From Maritalea porphyrae (GTDB lineage Bacteria; Pseudomonadota; Alphaproteobacteria; Rhizobiales; Devosiaceae), in the NCBI RefSeq assembly GCF_027213965.1, contig NZ_JAPWGX010000004.1:1-64000 (forward strand): DNA of 64,000 nucleotides, in the 5' to 3' direction. The translations under genes and the position numbers were made by a program. The stretch's first letter is position 1; the number at the start of each line of letters is the position of its first letter. Below the pieces are notes generated by a model. The model saw nothing but the letters and a program-made list of their open reading frames with translations. It ran no database searches and had not been told where the DNA came from. This document shows positions 44,895-54,217 of the stretch, in pieces.

Positions 44895-45302
44895 TTAGAC
44901 AATGCGGTGACGGGCTTGGGCCGCAAGTTCAATTGCCGCTGATGTTAGCTTGTTGATTTTTAAGTGGCCGCGCAATAATTCCAAAATGCGCACTTCTTCG
45001 GGGCGGATGTCTAAATCAGCAGCTGCAATCTCTACCGCTACCGCATAGGCGGTGTCGCGCAATTTGGCTGGAATGGTATCTGCAATTAGGTGCAGCACAT
45101 TGTTCATGCCGTTGTCGTCGTCCAATGCATCGGCGCATTGGCCACAGACAAAGGTGAGGGCTTCTTGGGAGAAATCGCGGAACACGGGAAGGTTGCGCAC
45201 GACGGAGCCGATCCGGCCCAGCTCTTCATCGGACATGCGGCGATCTGATGCTGAAACCATCACCATGATGTAGACCAGTGCTTCTTGCGGCGAAAGTGAC
45301 AT
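44895..45302 (-). CDS. TerB-like helical protein
   Basis: 135 residues from ATG 45302 with GAGGG upstream. All-helical with the TerB-type opening ALVYIMVMVSASDRRMSDEELGRIG and a second half VAVEIAAADLDIRPEEVRILELL. TerB-fold proteins are small cytoplasmic acidic proteins. The role here is unknown and tellurite resistance should not be assumed. Single-gene unit with its own terminator. Confidence 0.7.
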   Translation of the reverse strand: MSLSPQEALVYIMVMVSASDRRMSDEELGRIGSVVRNLPVFRDFSQEALTFVCGQCADALDDDNGMNNVLHLIADTIPAKLRDTAYAVAVEIAAADLDIRPEEVRILELLRGHLKINKLTSAAIELAAQARHRIV

Positions 45303-45524
45303 TTGAGCCCTCACTTATTGTATTGATGTTGGCCCAAAAACTAGGGGCGATTTAGCCCAAATACAAGCCGCAATGCGAACTATTTGGATAGCCAGTGGAA
45401 TGAGCGCCATTGACGATGTTGCAAAGGTGTGCGAAATCGCGTGAAATGCTGGTTTTTCAAGAAGCTTTAAACAAGCATGATGAACACATCATACAATTGA
45501 TTTTTCCAACCAAAGGGCAGCCAA

Positions 45525-47132
45525 ATGGCAAATACCCCCACAATTTTTGACGAACAGTTTTTCGCAGCCGCCAACAATGCACGCGCATGGCCTTTTGAGG
45601 AAGCGAAGAAGATTGTCAAACGGTTGGAAAAATCGCCCAAGGACGTGGTATTGTTTCAGACCGGTTATGGCCCGTCTGGCTTGCCACACATTGGCACATT
45701 TGGTGAAGTGGCGCGCACGTCTATGGTGCGCAATGCCTTCCGTTTGCTGACTGGCGATAAAATCCCATCCAAAATAATCTGTTATTCTGACGATATGGAT
45801 GGGTTCCGCAAGGTGCCAACCAATGTGCCAAACCAAGAGCGCATGGCCGAATATATTGGCATGCCGTTGACGAAAGTGCCTGATCCATTTTCAGACGAAT
45901 ATCCAAGTTTTGCGCATCATAATAATGCGCGATTGCAGAATTTCTTGGATGACTTTGGATTTGAATATGAGTTTGTCAGCTCCACAGATTATTACACATC
46001 TGGTGTGCTGGATAAGGCATTGTTGCGCATGCTCGAAGTCTACGACGATGTGATGAAGGTGATTTTGCCAACACTTGGCGAAGAGCGACAAAAAACCTAT
46101 TCGCCCTTCCTGCCTCTGTGCCCGCGCACGGGCAAAGTGTTGCAGGTGCCTATGATCGCGCGCGATGTGGCGGCAGGCACTGTGACTTATGTTGACCCTG
46201 AAACCAGTGAAGAGGTTACCGTGCCAGTGACTGGTGGTGCGGTGAAGTGCCAATGGAAAGCAGATTGGGCTTTGCGTTGGTATGCGCTTGGGATCGACTA
46301 TGAAATGTCGGGCAAAGACTTGATTGATAGCGTTCGTCTATCTTCTCGCATTGTGCGGGCTTTGGGTGGCACGCCGCCGGAAAGCTTGAGCTATGAATTG
46401 TTCTTGGATGAGAACGGTCAAAAAATCTCCAAGTCAAAAGGCAATGGCCTTTCGATGGAAGATTGGCTGACTTACGCCTCGCCTGAAAGCTTGGCGCTGT
46501 TTATGTATCAAAAACCAAAAACTGCGAAAAAGCTCTATTTTGATGTGATCCCGAAAGCTGTTGATGAGTTTTATGCTTTTTCAACGGCGGCGGAAAAACA
46601 AACGCCAGCTGAGCTGTTGGAAAACCCTGCAACCCATATTCATGGCGAGTTTCCACCAGCGTTTGATTTGCCAATCAGTTTTGCTTTGTTGTTGAATTTG
46701 GTGTCTGCGGCCAATGCTGAAGACAGCGCCGTGCTTTGGGGCTTTATTTCGCGTTATGCGCCAGATGCAACACCCCAAAATCAACCCGAACTTGATCGGT
46801 TGGTTGGCTATGCCATTCGCTACTTCACTGATTTTGTGAAACCAACGAAGAAATTCCGCGCGCCAAGCGAACAGGAAGCCGCTGCGATGGCAGAATTGGC
46901 AACGCGGTTGGATGATGTGGAAGATGCGACGGATGCAGACGCCATTCAAAGCTTGGTGTTTGAAATTGGCAAGAAATATGAATTTGAACCGTTGCGCAAT
47001 TGGTTCAAAGCTTTGTACCAAGTGTTGTTGGGGCAAGATCAGGGCCCGCGTTTTGGCTCATTCATCGCCCTTTATGGCGTTACCGAAACCAAAGCTTTGA
47101 TTGAAAAAGCTTTGGCGGGCGAATTGGTTTAG
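45525..47132 (+). CDS. lysK: Class I lysyl-tRNA synthetase
   Basis: 535 residues. The class I signature PHIGTF (HIGH) is in [16 protein letters not shown], and the KMSKS loop reads KISKSKGNG. This is the archaeal-type lysyl-tRNA synthetase that replaces class II LysS in most alphaproteobacteria. It charges tRNA-Lys. Monocistronic, with a terminator directly after the stop. Confidence 0.95.
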   Translation: MANTPTIFDEQFFAAANNARAWPFEEAKKIVKRLEKSPKDVVLFQTGYGPSGLPHIGTFGEVARTSMVRNAFRLLTGDKIPSKIICYSDDMDGFRKVPTNVPNQERMAEYIGMPLTKVPDPFSDEYPSFAHHNNARLQNFLDDFGFEYEFVSSTDYYTSGVLDKALLRMLEVYDDVMKVILPTLGEERQKTYSPFLPLCPRTGKVLQVPMIARDVAAGTVTYVDPETSEEVTVPVTGGAVKCQWKADWALRWYALGIDYEMSGKDLIDSVRLSSRIVRALGGTPPESLSYELFLDENGQKISKSKGNGLSMEDWLTYASPESLALFMYQKPKTAKKLYFDVIPKAVDEFYAFSTAAEKQTPAELLENPATHIHGEFPPAFDLPISFALLLNLVSAANAEDSAVLWGFISRYAPDATPQNQPELDRLVGYAIRYFTDFVKPTKKFRAPSEQEAAAMAELATRLDDVEDATDADAIQSLVFEIGKKYEFEPLRNWFKALYQVLLGQDQGPRFGSFIALYGVTETKALIEKALAGELV

Positions 47133-47156
47133 GCCCTTTAAAATTTCACAATGATT

Positions 47157-47184
47157 AGCCCTGCCAATTGGCGGGGCTTTTTAT
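47157..47184 (+). terminator. Rho-independent terminator after lysK
   Basis: AGCCCTGCC (47157-47165) pairs with GGCGGGGCT (47170-47178), one wobble, loop AATT, followed by TTTTTATT. It overlaps the stop of the convergent S24-regulator gene by a few bases. Confidence 0.85.
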
Positions 47185-47816
47185 TGGCTGGCCCAAAGGA
47201 TGCGCGCAATCCAATCCACATCTGTGGAGGGTAATTCGCGGGGCGGGTGTTCTGGGTTGAGCGAGTGCAATTCCACTAGATTTGCGGTTTGCCGATGCAA
47301 AATTTTGGCCATCACTTCGCCCTCATTCGTGCGCACCACCACGCGGTCGCCACGCCTGATTTGTTCGGCGGGCGAGACAATGATCACATCGCCATCGCGA
47401 TAAAGGGGCAGCATGCTATCACCGCTCACCTCAAGTGCGTACGTGTTGGAGTTTGGCCCAACAGGGATGTTCACTTCGTCCCAGCCTTGCCCCGCAGGGA
47501 AGCCACCGCTGTCGAAAAATCCGCCAGCTCCGGCTTGGGCAAAACCCAGCAATGGCACCGCGGCTTTGTGAGGGTCAGCTTGTTCGTAAATACCGCCGCC
47601 CGATAGGAATTGATCCATACTCTCATCAGCTGATCCCAGCATTTTGGCAATGCTTTCGGTTGATGGCCAGCGCTCTCGACCGTCTTTTGATATCCGTTTT
47701 GAGGGATTAAAGGCTGTAGGGTCTAGCCCGGCCATGCGCGCCAGTCCGGACACAGATAGGCCGCGACGCTGAGCCAGCGAGTCAATGGCAGACCATATAG
47801 CGCGGTGGGTGATCAT
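47181..47816 (-). CDS. S24-family (LexA/CI-like) transcriptional regulator
   Basis: 211 residues. The N-terminal helix-turn-helix is GLSVSGLARMAGLDPTAFN. The C-terminal S24 peptidase fold has serine in EVSGDSMLP (S134) and lysine in GEVMAKIL (K171). An Ala-Gly pair in FAQAGAGGF (about 93-98) could be the self-cleavage site. It is not LexA itself, having a phage-repressor-type HTH. Probably a DNA-damage-responsive or housekeeping regulator common in the group. Confidence 0.85.
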   Translation of the reverse strand: MITHRAIWSAIDSLAQRRGLSVSGLARMAGLDPTAFNPSKRISKDGRERWPSTESIAKMLGSADESMDQFLSGGGIYEQADPHKAAVPLLGFAQAGAGGFFDSGGFPAGQGWDEVNIPVGPNSNTYALEVSGDSMLPLYRDGDVIIVSPAEQIRRGDRVVVRTNEGEVMAKILHRQTANLVELHSLNPEHPPRELPSTDVDWIARILWASQ

Positions 47817-47994
47817 TGCTTTTCCATTTGTCGAGCAGGAATAGTTTCAGTATCAAGGATAAAAATCCTATAGATGTGTTAACTTTCATTAATCGAAATG
47901 TAAAGTGCGAATGTGAAATTTGGCACATTACCTTGCTTATTTGCTTGATTTTCCATAAATCCGATGAACAGAGTTCAGCGCACAATGAGTCAAA

Positions 47995-48339
47995 ATGAGA
48001 ATTTTCAAAGTATGTACGGTTGCACATTGGTCAAACGCTAAGGCCAATGGTGTTTTTTCGGGGGTAGCAGTGGATTTGGTTGATGGGTTTATTCACTTTT
48101 CAACTGCAGAACAGCTGGCCGAGACCCTGCAAAAGCACTTCACCGGCCAAAGCGATTTGGTGCTTTTAAGTGTTGATCCGGAAAAAATTGGTACGGAATT
48201 AAAGTGGGAACCTTCACGCGGCGGTGCTCTTTTCCCCCATCTATATGCGGACCTGCCACTGGCAGCGATTGTGGCTGAACATATGTTGGAAACTGATGCG
48301 CAAGGCGTCTTTATTCTTCCCGAAGGGCTATTTCAATGA
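47995..48339 (+). CDS. DUF952 family protein
   Basis: 114 residues. The DUF952 signature DGFIHFSTAEQLAETLQKHF and LKWEPSRGGALFPHLYADLP are intact, with conserved histidines and tryptophan. Its stop overlaps the pyrD start (ATGA). The DUF952-pyrD pairing suggests a link to pyrimidine or nucleotide metabolism, but its reaction is unknown. Confidence 0.9.
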   Translation: MRIFKVCTVAHWSNAKANGVFSGVAVDLVDGFIHFSTAEQLAETLQKHFTGQSDLVLLSVDPEKIGTELKWEPSRGGALFPHLYADLPLAAIVAEHMLETDAQGVFILPEGLFQ

Positions 48340-49448
48340 TTTCTCAAATTGCTAAGTTTTTAAGCCAGCCGGCGGTGCAAAACCTAAGCCGTGATGGGTT
48401 GCTAAAACTTGACCCTGAAATTGCGCATCAGCTAACGATCAAAGCGATCAAACTTGGGGCCGTTGCGCCACAAGAAAATAAAGACCCTGATTTCTTTAAA
48501 ACAGAAATTGCAGGACTGTCTTTGAAAAACCCAATTGGCATGGCCGCTGGTTTTGATAAAAACGCCGAAGTGTCAAACCAGTTATCTGACATCGGCTTTG
48601 GGTTCGCAGAAGTTGGAACCATCACGCCACGACCTCAGGATGGAAACCCCAAGCCACGTTTGTTTCGTGTGCCGCAAGCCCAGGGGATCATCAACCGCAT
48701 GGGGTTCAATAATGAGGGGCATCTGGTAGCTTATGAGCGTTTAACAAACAATAAGCAAGCCGGGGTGACGATTGGTGTAAATGTTGGCGCGAACAAAGAC
48801 AGCGATGACTTTGTGGCCGACTATGTTGAGGGCGTTACTCGTTTTGCGCCGATTGCTGATTATCTTACGGTGAATATTTCTTCCCCCAATACACCGGGGT
48901 TGCGTGATTTGCAGTCTGGCGAAGCGCTAAAGCGGTTGTTGGGCGAAGCGTTGAATGCGCGCGCAAAGGCTTGTGTGCGGGTGCCGGTTTTCTTAAAGCT
49001 CGCACCAGACCTCAATGAGGCGGAGATGGATGAAGTGGTTGGCGTGATCAAGCAAGTGGATTTAGATGGTTTGATTATTTCCAATACCACTTTGTCCCGT
49101 GATCAAGTTGCGGGCTTACCCAACGCGGATGAGGCTGGTGGCCTGAGCGGCAAGCCACTCTTTAATTTTTCTACCATGCGCTTGGCGCAAATGCGCATGC
49201 GCGTGGGGAGTGATATGCCCATTATTGGGGTAGGGGGAATCCACTCTGCCCAATCTGCAATAGCGAAACTTGCTGCGGGCGCGAACGCCATTCAGCTATA
49301 TAGCGCGCTGGTTTTTGGCGGCATGGAGCTGCTGCGCGACATTAAAGATGGCATGGCCGTCAAAGTGCGCAAAGATAAGTTGCAAAGTGTTGGGCAATTA
49401 ACTTCCACGGATGTGGAGAGCTGGGCCAGCGGCAAGGCTCAATTGTAA
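48336..49448 (+). CDS. pyrD: Quinone-dependent dihydroorotate dehydrogenase (class 2)
   Basis: 370 residues. GMAAGFDKNAE, the catalytic serine in VNISSPNTPGLR, the flavin-binding lysine in FLKLAPD, and IIGVGGIHSAQSA plus YSALVFGG are present. The N-terminal helices bind the membrane and quinone. Oxidises dihydroorotate to orotate in UMP synthesis. Coupled to DUF952. Convergent with the OmpA lipoprotein gene across a bidirectional hairpin. Confidence 0.95.
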   Translation: MISQIAKFLSQPAVQNLSRDGLLKLDPEIAHQLTIKAIKLGAVAPQENKDPDFFKTEIAGLSLKNPIGMAAGFDKNAEVSNQLSDIGFGFAEVGTITPRPQDGNPKPRLFRVPQAQGIINRMGFNNEGHLVAYERLTNNKQAGVTIGVNVGANKDSDDFVADYVEGVTRFAPIADYLTVNISSPNTPGLRDLQSGEALKRLLGEALNARAKACVRVPVFLKLAPDLNEAEMDEVVGVIKQVDLDGLIISNTTLSRDQVAGLPNADEAGGLSGKPLFNFSTMRLAQMRMRVGSDMPIIGVGGIHSAQSAIAKLAAGANAIQLYSALVFGGMELLRDIKDGMAVKVRKDKLQSVGQLTSTDVESWASGKAQL

Positions 49449-49474
49449 GAACATACGCTTTATGTCAAATAAAA

Positions 49475-49501
49475 GCCGCCGCAACATTAAGTCGCGGCGG
49501 C
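49475..49501. terminator. Bidirectional terminator between pyrD and the OmpA lipoprotein gene
   Basis: GCCGCCGC (49475-49482) pairs perfectly with GCGGCGGC (49494-49501). On the minus strand it is followed by TTTTATTT, and on the plus strand by ATTTGAATTT, so it can serve both convergent genes. Confidence 0.8.
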
Positions 49502-49518
49502 ATTTGAATTTATTGCGC

Positions 49519-50181
49519 CTAGGTTAGTGGCGAAATCTGAATTTCAACGCGCCGGTTTGCCGCTTTGCCCGCTTCGGTTGAATTTGTGGCGATAGGCTGT
49601 GTTTCGCCATAACCGGTCACATAGACACGTCGTGGATCCACACCAACGCCAGATACATAATTGGCAACTGACATGGCTCTTCGGTTCGACAGATCCATAT
49701 TATATTGGTCCGAGCCTGTAGAATCGGTGTGGCCATAGATATCCACTAGCGTTTTTGGATAGCGCTGTAGGATCGTTGCAACCGCTGTCAAAACTTTGTG
49801 GAATTGAGGTTGAACTTGGTCTTGGTTGACCCCAAAGGTGATGTTGGAGGGCATGTTGAGGATGATGTTGTCGCCGTTGCGTTTCACTGTCACGCCAGAA
49901 TCAGCCAGACCCGCGCGAAGCTCTTCTTCCTGCTTGTCCATGTAAATACCAACACCGGTACCTGTGAGTGCACCAAGCCCTGCGCCAATCAGCGCTGCAC
50001 TACGCACGTCTTTGTTGGCCACTGATGCATAAACAAGTCCGGCAAATGCGCCCGCCGCAGCGCCCGCAGCACCACCTTTCACAGAATTACGTAAGTCGCC
50101 CGCATCATTGTTGAGCCATGTTGGGCTGCACCCACCAAGAGCCAATGCGAAAGCCGATACAATAAGAATGGATTTTTTCAT
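49519..50181 (-). CDS. OmpA-family outer-membrane lipoprotein
   Basis: 220 residues from ATG 50181; the longer open frame upstream has no signal peptide. The lipoprotein signal MKKSILIVSAFALALGGC ends at the lipobox cysteine (C18). A glycine-rich helical-hairpin region (GAAGAAAGAFAGLV, YmgG/Gly-zipper type) follows. The C-terminal OmpA domain has DIYGHTDSTGSDQYNMDLSNRRA, binding peptidoglycan. Links the outer membrane to the wall. Confidence 0.9.
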   Translation of the reverse strand: MKKSILIVSAFALALGGCSPTWLNNDAGDLRNSVKGGAAGAAAGAFAGLVYASVANKDVRSAALIGAGLGALTGTGVGIYMDKQEEELRAGLADSGVTVKRNGDNIILNMPSNITFGVNQDQVQPQFHKVLTAVATILQRYPKTLVDIYGHTDSTGSDQYNMDLSNRRAMSVANYVSGVGVDPRRVYVTGYGETQPIATNSTEAGKAANRRVEIQISPLT

Positions 50182-50418
50182 ATTCGAGTTCCAATGCCGC
50201 CAAAAAATTTGAAGCCATAATACATGACTTTGCGGCCTAAAAAAGATCAACATGACACTCAGATTTCGATAAATTTGCAAAGGATGGGCAAAAGGCGAAA
50301 ACTCTTTGGCGGTTTTGCTTGACAAGATTTGCCTGCCCGCATTATATCGCGCTCGAGCAAAGTGATTGGTTCGCCAAACACTTGTCTATTTGTTTTGGTT
50401 TTCACCAAATCAAATTGT

Positions 50419-50495
50419 GGCGGGGTAGCTCAGCTGGTTAGAGCAGCGGAATCATAATCCGCGTGTCGGGGGTTCAAGTCCCTCTCCCGCTACCA
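50419..50495 (+). tRNA. tRNA-Met(CAT)
   Basis: 77 nt: acceptor GGCGGGG paired with TCCCGCT (with two wobbles), D arm GCTC...GAGC, anticodon stem GCGGA/TCCGC with loop ATCATAA (anticodon CAT), T arm GGGGGTTCAAGTCCCTC and encoded CCA. The G-U closing pair and variable loop fit elongator tRNA-Met; an Ile2 type is not excluded. It lies next to the prophage end and is a likely attachment site. Confidence 0.93.
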
Positions 50496-50707
50496 AAATT
50501 TCTTATACATTGCAGGTTGTTAGATGCGAGAGTGGCTTTGCGTTCTAGCGCGTGGATTGCCTTGGGTTGTGTTTGGGTGTCTTTGTGGGTGCTGCGATTA
50601 TTCAGGCGCTTTGTGTGGCGGCGCGCGATCTTTGGGAAACTTTTGAGCTGCCTTTGGGAAACCAAAACAAGTTTTCTAACGCCTTACAGGGGACGTTGGA
50701 AACTATT

Positions 50708-51847
50708 CTAGTCTCTTGCTAGTGCAATTTCTGTGTCTTTTTGTGGAACACGCTTGGGATATGGAAGATCAAAAGCGATTTTGTTTTTGCTTCGAAGATC
50801 ACAGAGTATTGCATTTACATGCGGCTTTCGAACCGACACCCGTTCCATTATCAAGTGGATCATTTGGTCCGCCTTTGCAGATGAGTACATCGACAGATAC
50901 TCAAGAATTAAATCCGCTGCTTTTTCACGGTTAGCTTTGCAACCTACACCCTTTCGCTGTTGTTCCATCGCGGCATAGTCAGCGGTTGAAAAGAGATTTG
51001 GACCACTTGTGTCCCTAAGTTCGTGTCTGACGGCCATCTCTTGAAGCTCAACCTTCTGTTGGACGTTCCGAAAAACTTCAAGTCCCTTGGCACTGTGAGT
51101 GCCGAAGAGTAGTCGCATCTTAATGCGCTCTTTGGTTGGCACCATTATCGAGAAGTCAGGCAAAAACTTTGCAATTTTTGCTTGCTTCATGGCCCTCTTC
51201 ATCTGAGACAATATCTTTCGTTCGTTGCTCCAACTAATAGGTAGAGACGCAAATTCGGCGGCCCAATCAGGGTTCACTAGATAACGCCCGAAGGATGCCG
51301 CGACGCCGTCAAATCCAGCGTGTCTGTTTATATGGTCTGACATGAAATTCAACATGAACTCACTACGGTGCTTCTTTAGAAAAGCGAATACCCCGTCATT
51401 TTGGATATTCCAGCCAGTTGGATCAATGAATGTAAACGTAAATCCATTTGTGAGTTTTGAACTAATGGCGTCCAAATTATCTTCAAACTTGCCTTCAAAT
51501 ATGTGGATTTCTGGCCCCTCGACGGTCGTGGCATATGCCTTGAGCTTTTCCACAGAACTTGGATTTGCCTCGCAAAAACAAAACCGAGTTTTTAGGCCAG
51601 AGATGCCTTGTTTTTGCAGAGTATCCCGTACTGCTTCCAGTGTGTTTATCGCTTGATCAAATGAGGCATCCGAGTATTTCGCTTCATCACTCACTTTCCA
51701 AGGCCCAGCAAACGCGTCCACAAAATTGAACACGTTGGAATATCCTTGAAGTGTTTTGAACGCGGCGGCTTTTAGGTATTGGGTTAGAAATGCGTGTTTT
51801 ATGTATGACTGTTCACGGTCTTTATATAGTCCCAAATCGGGCAGCAT
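50708..51847 (-). CDS. tcmP: Three-Cys-motif partner protein TcmP
   Basis: 379 residues. The TcmP signature is visible: LGLYKDREQSYIKHAFLTQYL, then VFNFVDAFAGPWK (about 39-51), an acidic region CFCEANPSS, and the FTFIDPTGW motif resembling a nucleotide- or SAM-binding edge. It lies 54 nt downstream of the three-Cys (Gp37/Gp68) gene, its expected partner. Biochemical activity is not established. Position between tRNA-Met and the prophage tail genes marks it as phage cargo. Confidence 0.85.
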   Translation of the reverse strand: MLPDLGLYKDREQSYIKHAFLTQYLKAAAFKTLQGYSNVFNFVDAFAGPWKVSDEAKYSDASFDQAINTLEAVRDTLQKQGISGLKTRFCFCEANPSSVEKLKAYATTVEGPEIHIFEGKFEDNLDAISSKLTNGFTFTFIDPTGWNIQNDGVFAFLKKHRSEFMLNFMSDHINRHAGFDGVAASFGRYLVNPDWAAEFASLPISWSNERKILSQMKRAMKQAKIAKFLPDFSIMVPTKERIKMRLLFGTHSAKGLEVFRNVQQKVELQEMAVRHELRDTSGPNLFSTADYAAMEQQRKGVGCKANREKAADLILEYLSMYSSAKADQMIHLIMERVSVRKPHVNAILCDLRSKNKIAFDLPYPKRVPQKDTEIALARD

Positions 51848-51901
51848 GGCACACTCTGTAAATATATTTCGAATCTATACTTTGAGTATAGCCGAATTGT
51901 T

Positions 51902-52675
51902 TTACATAGCTACACTTGGCATTTCGTCCCAAACGCGGCCTTTATAACTTCGGCCATTCGCCTTTTTGGATCGGCGCTTGTTGTCCTTGCCCCATGTTCC
52001 CCACTGTTTGAAGAAGAACGCGGTATTGAAATCCAAGCACTGATTGTGGATTTCATCAATCCACTCTTCTTTAATTGGCCTTGCTGCATGGCCGCTTTCG
52101 CCACCAACGATGGCCCAATGGATGCCGGATAGATCAACGTCGCCAACAGCACCAATTAGCGGTTCGAATGATATGAACCTGATCGCTGCCGGAATGTCTC
52201 GAAGTTCGTCAATGCGGTGCGTAACCTCTGAGTTCTCGACGCTCGTACCAAGCCAAACGTTCGGTAGCGGTTTTGGGAAATGCTTGCCGATAATCTGCGC
52301 CATGCGGTCTGGCCGCTTCGTCAAAATTTGATAGTGATGATGCGGCGTTTGGCGCATGACCTCCCATACCTCAAGAATGAACTCATCGCTCACTTCAGGG
52401 TGGAATAGATCACTCATTGAATTGACAAAAATCTTACGCGGCTTACGCCATTTCAGAGGTATTTGAAGGGCGTTGCGGTCCTCGCGTACCACACCGTTCC
52501 AGATGGTGCGCTTACCCGATTTGCGCGTTAGACCCACATATTTCGGCGTACCCATGGCTTCAAGGCGTTTGGCCATCTGCATGGCATAGCAGTTCGTGCA
52601 ACCAGCAGATTGAATGCTACACCCAGCGACTGGGTTCCAAGTTGCATCTGTCCATTCGATCTGAGTTTCAGCCAT
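51902..52675 (-). CDS. Phage Gp37/Gp68 (DUF5131) three-cysteine protein
   Basis: 257 residues. TWNPVAGCSIQSAGCTNCYA carries Cys19, Cys26 and Cys29 in a C-x6-C-x2-C arrangement that suggests an iron-sulfur cluster, possibly radical-SAM-like. IFVNSMSDLFHPEVSDEFI, ILTKRPDRM and WAIVGGESGHAARP are conserved family blocks. Widespread in phages and mobile elements with TcmP. It presumably modifies a nucleic acid or protein; this is inference. Confidence 0.88.
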   Translation of the reverse strand: MAETQIEWTDATWNPVAGCSIQSAGCTNCYAMQMAKRLEAMGTPKYVGLTRKSGKRTIWNGVVREDRNALQIPLKWRKPRKIFVNSMSDLFHPEVSDEFILEVWEVMRQTPHHHYQILTKRPDRMAQIIGKHFPKPLPNVWLGTSVENSEVTHRIDELRDIPAAIRFISFEPLIGAVGDVDLSGIHWAIVGGESGHAARPIKEEWIDEIHNQCLDFNTAFFFKQWGTWGKDNKRRSKKANGRSYKGRVWDEMPSVAM

Positions 52676-52753
52676 TATATGTCCCCTGATTGCTGCGCAT
52701 TATGAACCGTATCTGAAATCTGTAAAGTTAGCGTTGACGCGTCAGATTTGATC

Positions 52754-53587
52754 TCAAATCTTCACCTCAAAATTTGAGATCAAAAGTTCACCCACTTCTT
52801 TGCCTGATTGTGGGTTGACTGTGTAGCGGGTTTTGACGGGTTGCATGCTGAAACGCTCAAAGATGAAACGCACTTCGGGCGTGTCATTTATCGACATCAA
52901 GAATTTGCCTTTGATCGAACCTAGCTGTTGTGCAAGATACTCAAAGTCCGATTTGGAAAACAGGTTTTTGCCATAGTCGTTTTCACAATTCCAGTAGGGC
53001 GGGTCGAGATAGAAAAGCGTTTGGTCGCGATCATAACGGGTGATGCATTGCGCATAGGGCAAGCACTCGATTGTAACGTATGCAAGGCGGTCGTGAACGT
53101 CTTCAAGCTGGCTGGCCAGTGTGTTCAAATTGAAGCGGCTGCTTCGCTCAGTCGCGATGCCAAATGTCTGGCTTGTTGCCTTGCCGCCAAACGCCGTTTT
53201 TTGAAGATAGATGAAGCGCGCTGCGCGTTCTAAATCTGTTAACGTTGTTGGGTCTGTTGCCTTCAATCTTTCGAACTCAGAACGGCTCGAAAGTTGGTAT
53301 TTTAACGTGTCCAAGAATTGCGGATAGTGGCGCTGAAGGATGCGAAACAGGTTGGCAATATCTTTGGAGATGTCGTTGATCACCTCGCATTTGGTGCGCT
53401 TTGTGCGGCGGAAAAATACGCCGCCCATGCCAACAAATGGCTCAACATAATTCTTGTGTGGTACCGCTTCGATAATTGGCACGATTGTTTTTGCGAGTAG
53501 GCGTTTGCCGCCAAGATATGGGGCAACTGGATTGATGGCGATTGTTGAATTGATCTCGTTCATTATTTGTTGGTTTCTCTCAGCCAT
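52754..53587 (-). CDS. D12-class (Dam-type) N6-adenine DNA methyltransferase
   Basis: 277 residues. APYLGGKRLL (about 22-31) and VEPFVGMGGVFF (about 48-59) form the SAM-binding motifs. The catalytic FYLDPPYWNCENDYG contains DPPY (195-198). There is no cognate endonuclease nearby, so it is an orphan methylase, most likely protecting or regulating phage DNA. The start is ATG 53587 or ATG 53563. Recognition sequence not predictable here. Confidence 0.9.
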   Translation of the reverse strand: MAERNQQIMNEINSTIAINPVAPYLGGKRLLAKTIVPIIEAVPHKNYVEPFVGMGGVFFRRTKRTKCEVINDISKDIANLFRILQRHYPQFLDTLKYQLSSRSEFERLKATDPTTLTDLERAARFIYLQKTAFGGKATSQTFGIATERSSRFNLNTLASQLEDVHDRLAYVTIECLPYAQCITRYDRDQTLFYLDPPYWNCENDYGKNLFSKSDFEYLAQQLGSIKGKFLMSINDTPEVRFIFERFSMQPVKTRYTVNPQSGKEVGELLISNFEVKI

Positions 53588-53716
53588 ATTCGCCCAGCTT
53601 GTACAAGCAGGCGGATGAGGCGTTAAGTCAAATTGCGTCTTTTGGGGGACTATTTTCCGATTGAACCCCGAAGCTGATCAATCAATTGTTAGCGCAATTG
53701 TTGGATCGGCCATCCG

Positions 53717-54217
53717 TCATCTTGTTGATCTGATTGTTGTCATCGGCACACCCTGATCCAACCAATATTGAACAAGATCAGTGGGTGTTGGTGACTTTAT
53801 TTTTAGGCCATGCAAACGGTCAGCGCGCCGGAACAGTTCCGCCGCATATTCTGAGCAAATGAACTCGTCATTGTGCACGGGAAAGCCAAGGCCAGCGCCA
53901 ACAGCTTCAAGATATGAATAGCGCTTGCCAAGGTGAGAAAATGCGAACCCTTCTAGATCAATTGTCCAGTCAATATTAGTAGGCAACCAGTCAAACGATC
54001 CGGTGTTTGAAAGGGCGCCCATTTGCACACCAACGCGCTCTCTTGCTTCTAGAACAAACAGCCGATCCCGAAACCACCAAGCGACACCAACGTGGGTATG
54101 TGCACCGCCTGTTGCGTGCTTGATCAACCAAGACCAAAACCTATTGCCAGACCCTAGGGTCCGCCATGCGAGAAGGTCGCCGGTTTTGATTTTTGAGCGG
54201 GCTTCGGCATAGTTCAT
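53717..54217 (-). CDS. Permuted papain-like (NlpC/P60-type) hydrolase
   Basis: 166 residues. GDLLAWRT near the N-terminus, the histidine in GAHTHVGVAWW (H40 or H42) and the cysteine in EFICSEYAAELF (C121) give the permuted His...Cys order of YiiX/LRAT-like enzymes. Could cleave peptidoglycan peptides for phage entry or lysis, or an amide in a lipid. ATG 54217 overlaps the upstream stop (TAATG), so it is coupled to the tail genes. Confidence 0.7.
   Translation of the reverse strand: MNYAEARSKIKTGDLLAWRTLGSGNRFWSWLIKHATGGAHTHVGVAWWFRDRLFVLEARERVGVQMGALSNTGSFDWLPTNIDWTIDLEGFAFSHLGKRYSYLEAVGAGLGFPVHNDEFICSEYAAELFRRADRLHGLKIKSPTPTDLVQYWLDQGVPMTTIRSTR

Noticed and set aside
50463-50711. 82-residue frame after tRNA-Met
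   Set aside because: Begins inside the tRNA, has Leu/Arg/Trp-rich shadow composition and no ribosome site. The 212-base gap 50496-50707 holds only a short direct repeat (CTTTGGGAAAC) and no gene.
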